DNA of 64,000 nt, taken from assembly GCA_045598285.1 (NCBI GenBank), contig JAZLLU010000012.1, positions 1 to 64,000 of the forward strand. The letters are read 5' to 3'. The position numbers were made by a program, and so were the translations under genes. The stretch is from RGIG5612 sp045598285. Its GTDB lineage: Bacteria > Bacillota > Clostridia > Lachnospirales > Lachnospiraceae. A model generated the notes under the pieces. That model worked only from the letters and a program-made list of their open reading frames with translations, had not been told where the DNA came from and made no database searches. Position 1 is the first letter of the stretch, and every line of letters begins with the position of its first letter. This document shows positions 61,661 through 64,000 of the stretch, one piece after another.

Positions 61661-62767
61661 ATGAATAAAGACGAATATTGGTTTTGGCTGTGCAACATAA
61701 AAAATATTTACAACGAACAAATCGAAAAATTATTAAAGGTATTTCCTAATCCTGAAGAAGTTTACAAGGGAAAACCTTATGAATATGAATACGCAAAGTT
61801 AACTAAATCAGAAATAAATGCTATAGAAAAAAGTAAAAACGATTTATTGATTTTAAAACAAAAAGAAAAACTTGAAAAAGATGGAATAAAATTTATTAAT
61901 CCAGATTCAAAAGATTATCCTGAAAAGTTTAGATTTATCAAAAATGCTCCCTACTCTTTATATGTTAAAGGAAATTTGCCTGACCCAAATTTATTTAGTG
62001 TTGGTATGGTGGGAGCACGCGCATGTTCTGAATACGGAAGAAGTCAAACTATTCGATTTGCAAAAGCTCTGGCGCTTAAAAATATTCAAATAATAAGCGG
62101 ATTGGCTTTAGGAATAGATTCAATAAGTGCAAATGCCGCCTTAAGTGTTGGTGGCAAAACCTTTGCGGTTTTAGGAAGCGGTATTGATGTAATTTATCCA
62201 AAAGAAAATATAGAACTCTACTATGAAATTATTATGAATGATGGTGGAATAATCACAGAATATCCTTTGGGAACTCCACCAATTCCCTGGCAATTCCCTT
62301 CACGTAACAGACTAATTAGTGGCTTAAGCGATAAAATCCTTATAATGGAAGCTCGAAAAAGAAGCGGAACTTTAGTAACTGCAAGCTACGCGCTAGAACA
62401 AGGTAAAGATATCTATTGTCTTCCTGGAAAAATTACTGATAGTTTAAGTGATGGTTGCAATAAACTTATTGCTGATGGCGCTGGAATACTTCTCAATCCC
62501 GAATATTTATTATCTGATTTGGATGAAATAACTACAAATAAAAATGATGCTCTTATCGACAACAACGAACACCTTTGTCCTATAGATAGCGAAAGTGACA
62601 CTTATTCTGTTTACAGTTTGCTCGGAAATGAACCTATCTGCGCTGAAGATATAATGCAAAAAACTTCTCTGAATCCTGAAACAATTTCCATAATTTTAAT
62701 GGATCTTGAAATCTCAGGATTAATCAGAGAAGTTTCAAAAAATTACTATGTTAAAATATTATACTAG
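61661..62767 (+). CDS. dprA: DNA processing protein DprA
   Basis: 368 aa. Protects incoming single strands and loads RecA in transformation. An N-terminal helical (SAM-like) region is followed by the Rossmann domain (about 105-290) with GMVGARACSEYGRSQTIRF, GSGIDVIYPKEN, PSRNRLISGLSDKILIMEA and SGTLVTASYALEQG. A C-terminal winged helix (about 310-368) is present. AAGGAGG before the ATG. Its TAG stop overlaps the folD stop on the other strand (shared CTAG). Confidence 0.95.
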   Translation: MNKDEYWFWLCNIKNIYNEQIEKLLKVFPNPEEVYKGKPYEYEYAKLTKSEINAIEKSKNDLLILKQKEKLEKDGIKFINPDSKDYPEKFRFIKNAPYSLYVKGNLPDPNLFSVGMVGARACSEYGRSQTIRFAKALALKNIQIISGLALGIDSISANAALSVGGKTFAVLGSGIDVIYPKENIELYYEIIMNDGGIITEYPLGTPPIPWQFPSRNRLISGLSDKILIMEARKRSGTLVTASYALEQGKDIYCLPGKITDSLSDGCNKLIADGAGILLNPEYLLSDLDEITTNKNDALIDNNEHLCPIDSESDTYSVYSLLGNEPICAEDIMQKTSLNPETISIILMDLEISGLIREVSKNYYVKILY

Positions 62768-63630
62768 AAGTTAAATACTTCGCCAGTAGCTTGTTTAACA
62801 GCTGCTCTTACAACATGGCTAGCCATAATTGAGTTTGTAACTGCTCCAACACCACCTGGAACTGGAGTAATCTTAGAAACATGTTTTTCAACTTCATCAA
62901 AAGCAAAGTCTCCACACATTTTTCCATCAACAAAGTTGATACCAACGTCGATAGCAACACAATCAGGATTAGCTTTCGCAACATGAGCTTCTTTAACAAG
63001 TCCAGGAACACCACAAGCACAAACGATAATATCAGCTTCTTCGCAACGTTTGATAGTATCTTTTGTAAATACATGGCACCATGAAACTGATGCATTTCTA
63101 GCAATCATCATATATCCAACAGGACGACCAACTACAAGACTATGTCCAATAATAACTGCATTAGCACCTTCGTACTTAACACCCATGAAATCGCAAATCT
63201 TAATTACAGCTTCTGCTGTACATGGGAAATAACCACTGTCATCACCCATAGCAAGTTTAGCCCAGTTAGCAGGACTCATACAGTCCATATCTTTTTCAGG
63301 GTTAATCATCTCAACTAATGGTTGATCATTAAGGTGTTCTGGTAATGGGCGGAACATTAAGATACCATTAACTGAATCGTCTTCGTTAATAGCCTTAAAT
63401 TCTTCTTCTAATTTTTCTTGAGTAACATCTTCCGGAAGTTCAAAAACTTTTACCTCTATACCAACGTCAGCACAAGTTTTTTTAACACCTTTTTCGTAAG
63501 ATAAATCGCTGTCTTTTGCACCAACACGTAAAATACCTAAACATGGGTTAACATTAGTTTCAGCAATCTTAGCCTTCATTTGTTCAACCAAACGAGCTTT
63601 AACATCAGCACCTTTTACTACTTCTGCCAT
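62764..63630 (-). CDS. folD: Methylenetetrahydrofolate dehydrogenase / cyclohydrolase
   Basis: Two-step interconversion of methylene-, methenyl- and 10-formyl-THF. 288 aa. Conserved parts: ILRVGAKDSDLSYEKGVKKTC (Lys of the active site), MFRPLPEHLND, VIIGHSLVVGRPVGYMM and the C-terminal TPVPGGVGAVTNSIMASH. Ribosome-binding site AGGAGG. A TATAAT lies at 63664-63669 upstream. Convergent with dprA, overlapping by 4 bases with no intrinsic terminator between them. Confidence 0.96.
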   Translation of the reverse strand: MAEVVKGADVKARLVEQMKAKIAETNVNPCLGILRVGAKDSDLSYEKGVKKTCADVGIEVKVFELPEDVTQEKLEEEFKAINEDDSVNGILMFRPLPEHLNDQPLVEMINPEKDMDCMSPANWAKLAMGDDSGYFPCTAEAVIKICDFMGVKYEGANAVIIGHSLVVGRPVGYMMIARNASVSWCHVFTKDTIKRCEEADIIVCACGVPGLVKEAHVAKANPDCVAIDVGINFVDGKMCGDFAFDEVEKHVSKITPVPGGVGAVTNSIMASHVVRAAVKQATGEVFNF

Positions 63631-63860
63631 TAATAAATCCTCCTATATGATTTAATTTTTTTTATTATATCAAATTTAATTTTTAAAATATAAAAACAAA
63701 ATTAAATTCTTATAATAATTATCATATTTACTTTATAAATGCAATATTTTAACCAAATTTAGAACACATATTTTTAATATTTTTATAATAGACTTTTTTC
63801 TTATGATAATGTAAAATCAATTGTCTGTGCGATTAAAGCACAAAAATAAGGAGAAAGATA

Positions 63861-64000
63861 TTGAATCGTTCACGAAAAAGGAAAAAATCTATTAAAGTAT
63901 TACTTGTAATTGGAAAAATTTTCGCAACAATAGGTGTTACAGTTGGTTTCCTTGCGCTTTTGTGTTTATGTGCCATTTTCGTATTAGAAAAAGGGCCTTC
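63861..64000 (+). CDS. Start of a class A penicillin-binding protein (partial)
   Basis: 46 codons in frame to the window edge, starting TTG with AAGGAG seven bases upstream. The protein has a short basic cytoplasmic tail, a membrane segment of about 24 residues (VIGKIFATIGVTVGFLALLC), and then VLEKGPS. The basic tail, single anchor and Lys-Gly-Pro-Ser are typical of the start of PBP1A-type transglycosylase-transpeptidases. A short hairpin TGTGC/GCACA precedes it. Only the N-terminus is visible, so the class is a judgement. Confidence 0.65.
   Translation, partial: MNRSRKRKKSIKVLLVIGKIFATIGVTVGFLALLCLCAIFVLEKGP

Noticed and set aside
60128..62767. yifB-dprA plus comEA/comEC as proof of natural competence
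   Set aside because: These genes are widespread in organisms never shown to be competent, and pilus genes are not in the window.

Overview
The window is a chromosomal segment of an AT-rich (by eye about one third G+C), low-GC Gram-positive, strictly anaerobic fermenter. The best guess is a Lachnospiraceae-like member of Clostridia. Supporting signs are consensus SigA-type promoters and strong Shine-Dalgarno sites, pyruvate:ferredoxin oxidoreductase with Pta-AckA, an aldehyde:ferredoxin oxidoreductase cluster, a DUF5688-like protein, ScpAB/SMC, LTA-synthase-like and GerMN proteins, and the gene order cmk-ispH-S1. No phage, insertion sequence or CRISPR array was seen. Almost everything is on the minus strand; only gdhA, yifB, dprA and a partial penicillin-binding protein at the right edge are on plus.

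Layout: 0-7.8 kb is rpsU plus a housekeeping run plsX-acpP-rnc-smc-rnhB-yraN-pgeF. gdhA (7.97-9.3 kb, plus strand) sits with a GC-rich repeat between rpmF and plsX, which are usually neighbours. 9.5-14.2 kb carries rpmF, ackA, pta, tmcAL and a YycJ-type hydrolase. 14.2-24.6 kb is a long minus-strand run: coiled-coil protein, coaD, rsmD, S1-domain protein with a repetitive charged tail, ispH, cmk, HI0933-type flavoprotein, scpB, scpA, phosphoesterase, LTA-synthase-like sulfatase. nifJ (24.7-28.2 kb) is followed by a 616-base spacer packed with several kinds of repeat, then an AlkD-like gene, tRNA-Arg(CCG) and a DUF5688-like gene.

30.7-36.0 kb is the most unusual part. It reads moeA, a tungsten/molybdenum aldehyde:ferredoxin oxidoreductase, a MoaD/ThiS-like protein, and a fusion of a four-cluster polyferredoxin with an iron-type alcohol dehydrogenase, closed by a strong terminator. 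Together these could reduce carboxylic acids to alcohols (or run in reverse) with ferredoxin electrons, next to the PFOR gene that makes reduced ferredoxin. 36.0-43.3 kb holds efp, a fused aroD-aroK, a heterodimeric ABC exporter, aroE, yqeG and nrdR. 43.4-49.0 kb holds a GH78 rhamnosidase and infC-rpmI-rplT-glnS with an attenuator leader and a probable AUU start for infC.

49.0-64.0 kb is rich in DNA-uptake genes. comEA and comEC flank a response regulator, histidine kinase and GerMN lipoprotein whose order recalls actinobacterial MtrA-MtrB-LpqB; holA and a folate cyclo-ligase follow. topA, an orphan substrate-binding protein, yifB (comM-like), dprA, folD and the start of a class A penicillin-binding protein complete the window. 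Gene starts were chosen from ribosome-binding-site spacing and family N-termini; several are TTG or ATT. No computation was run, so family names rest on reading motifs.
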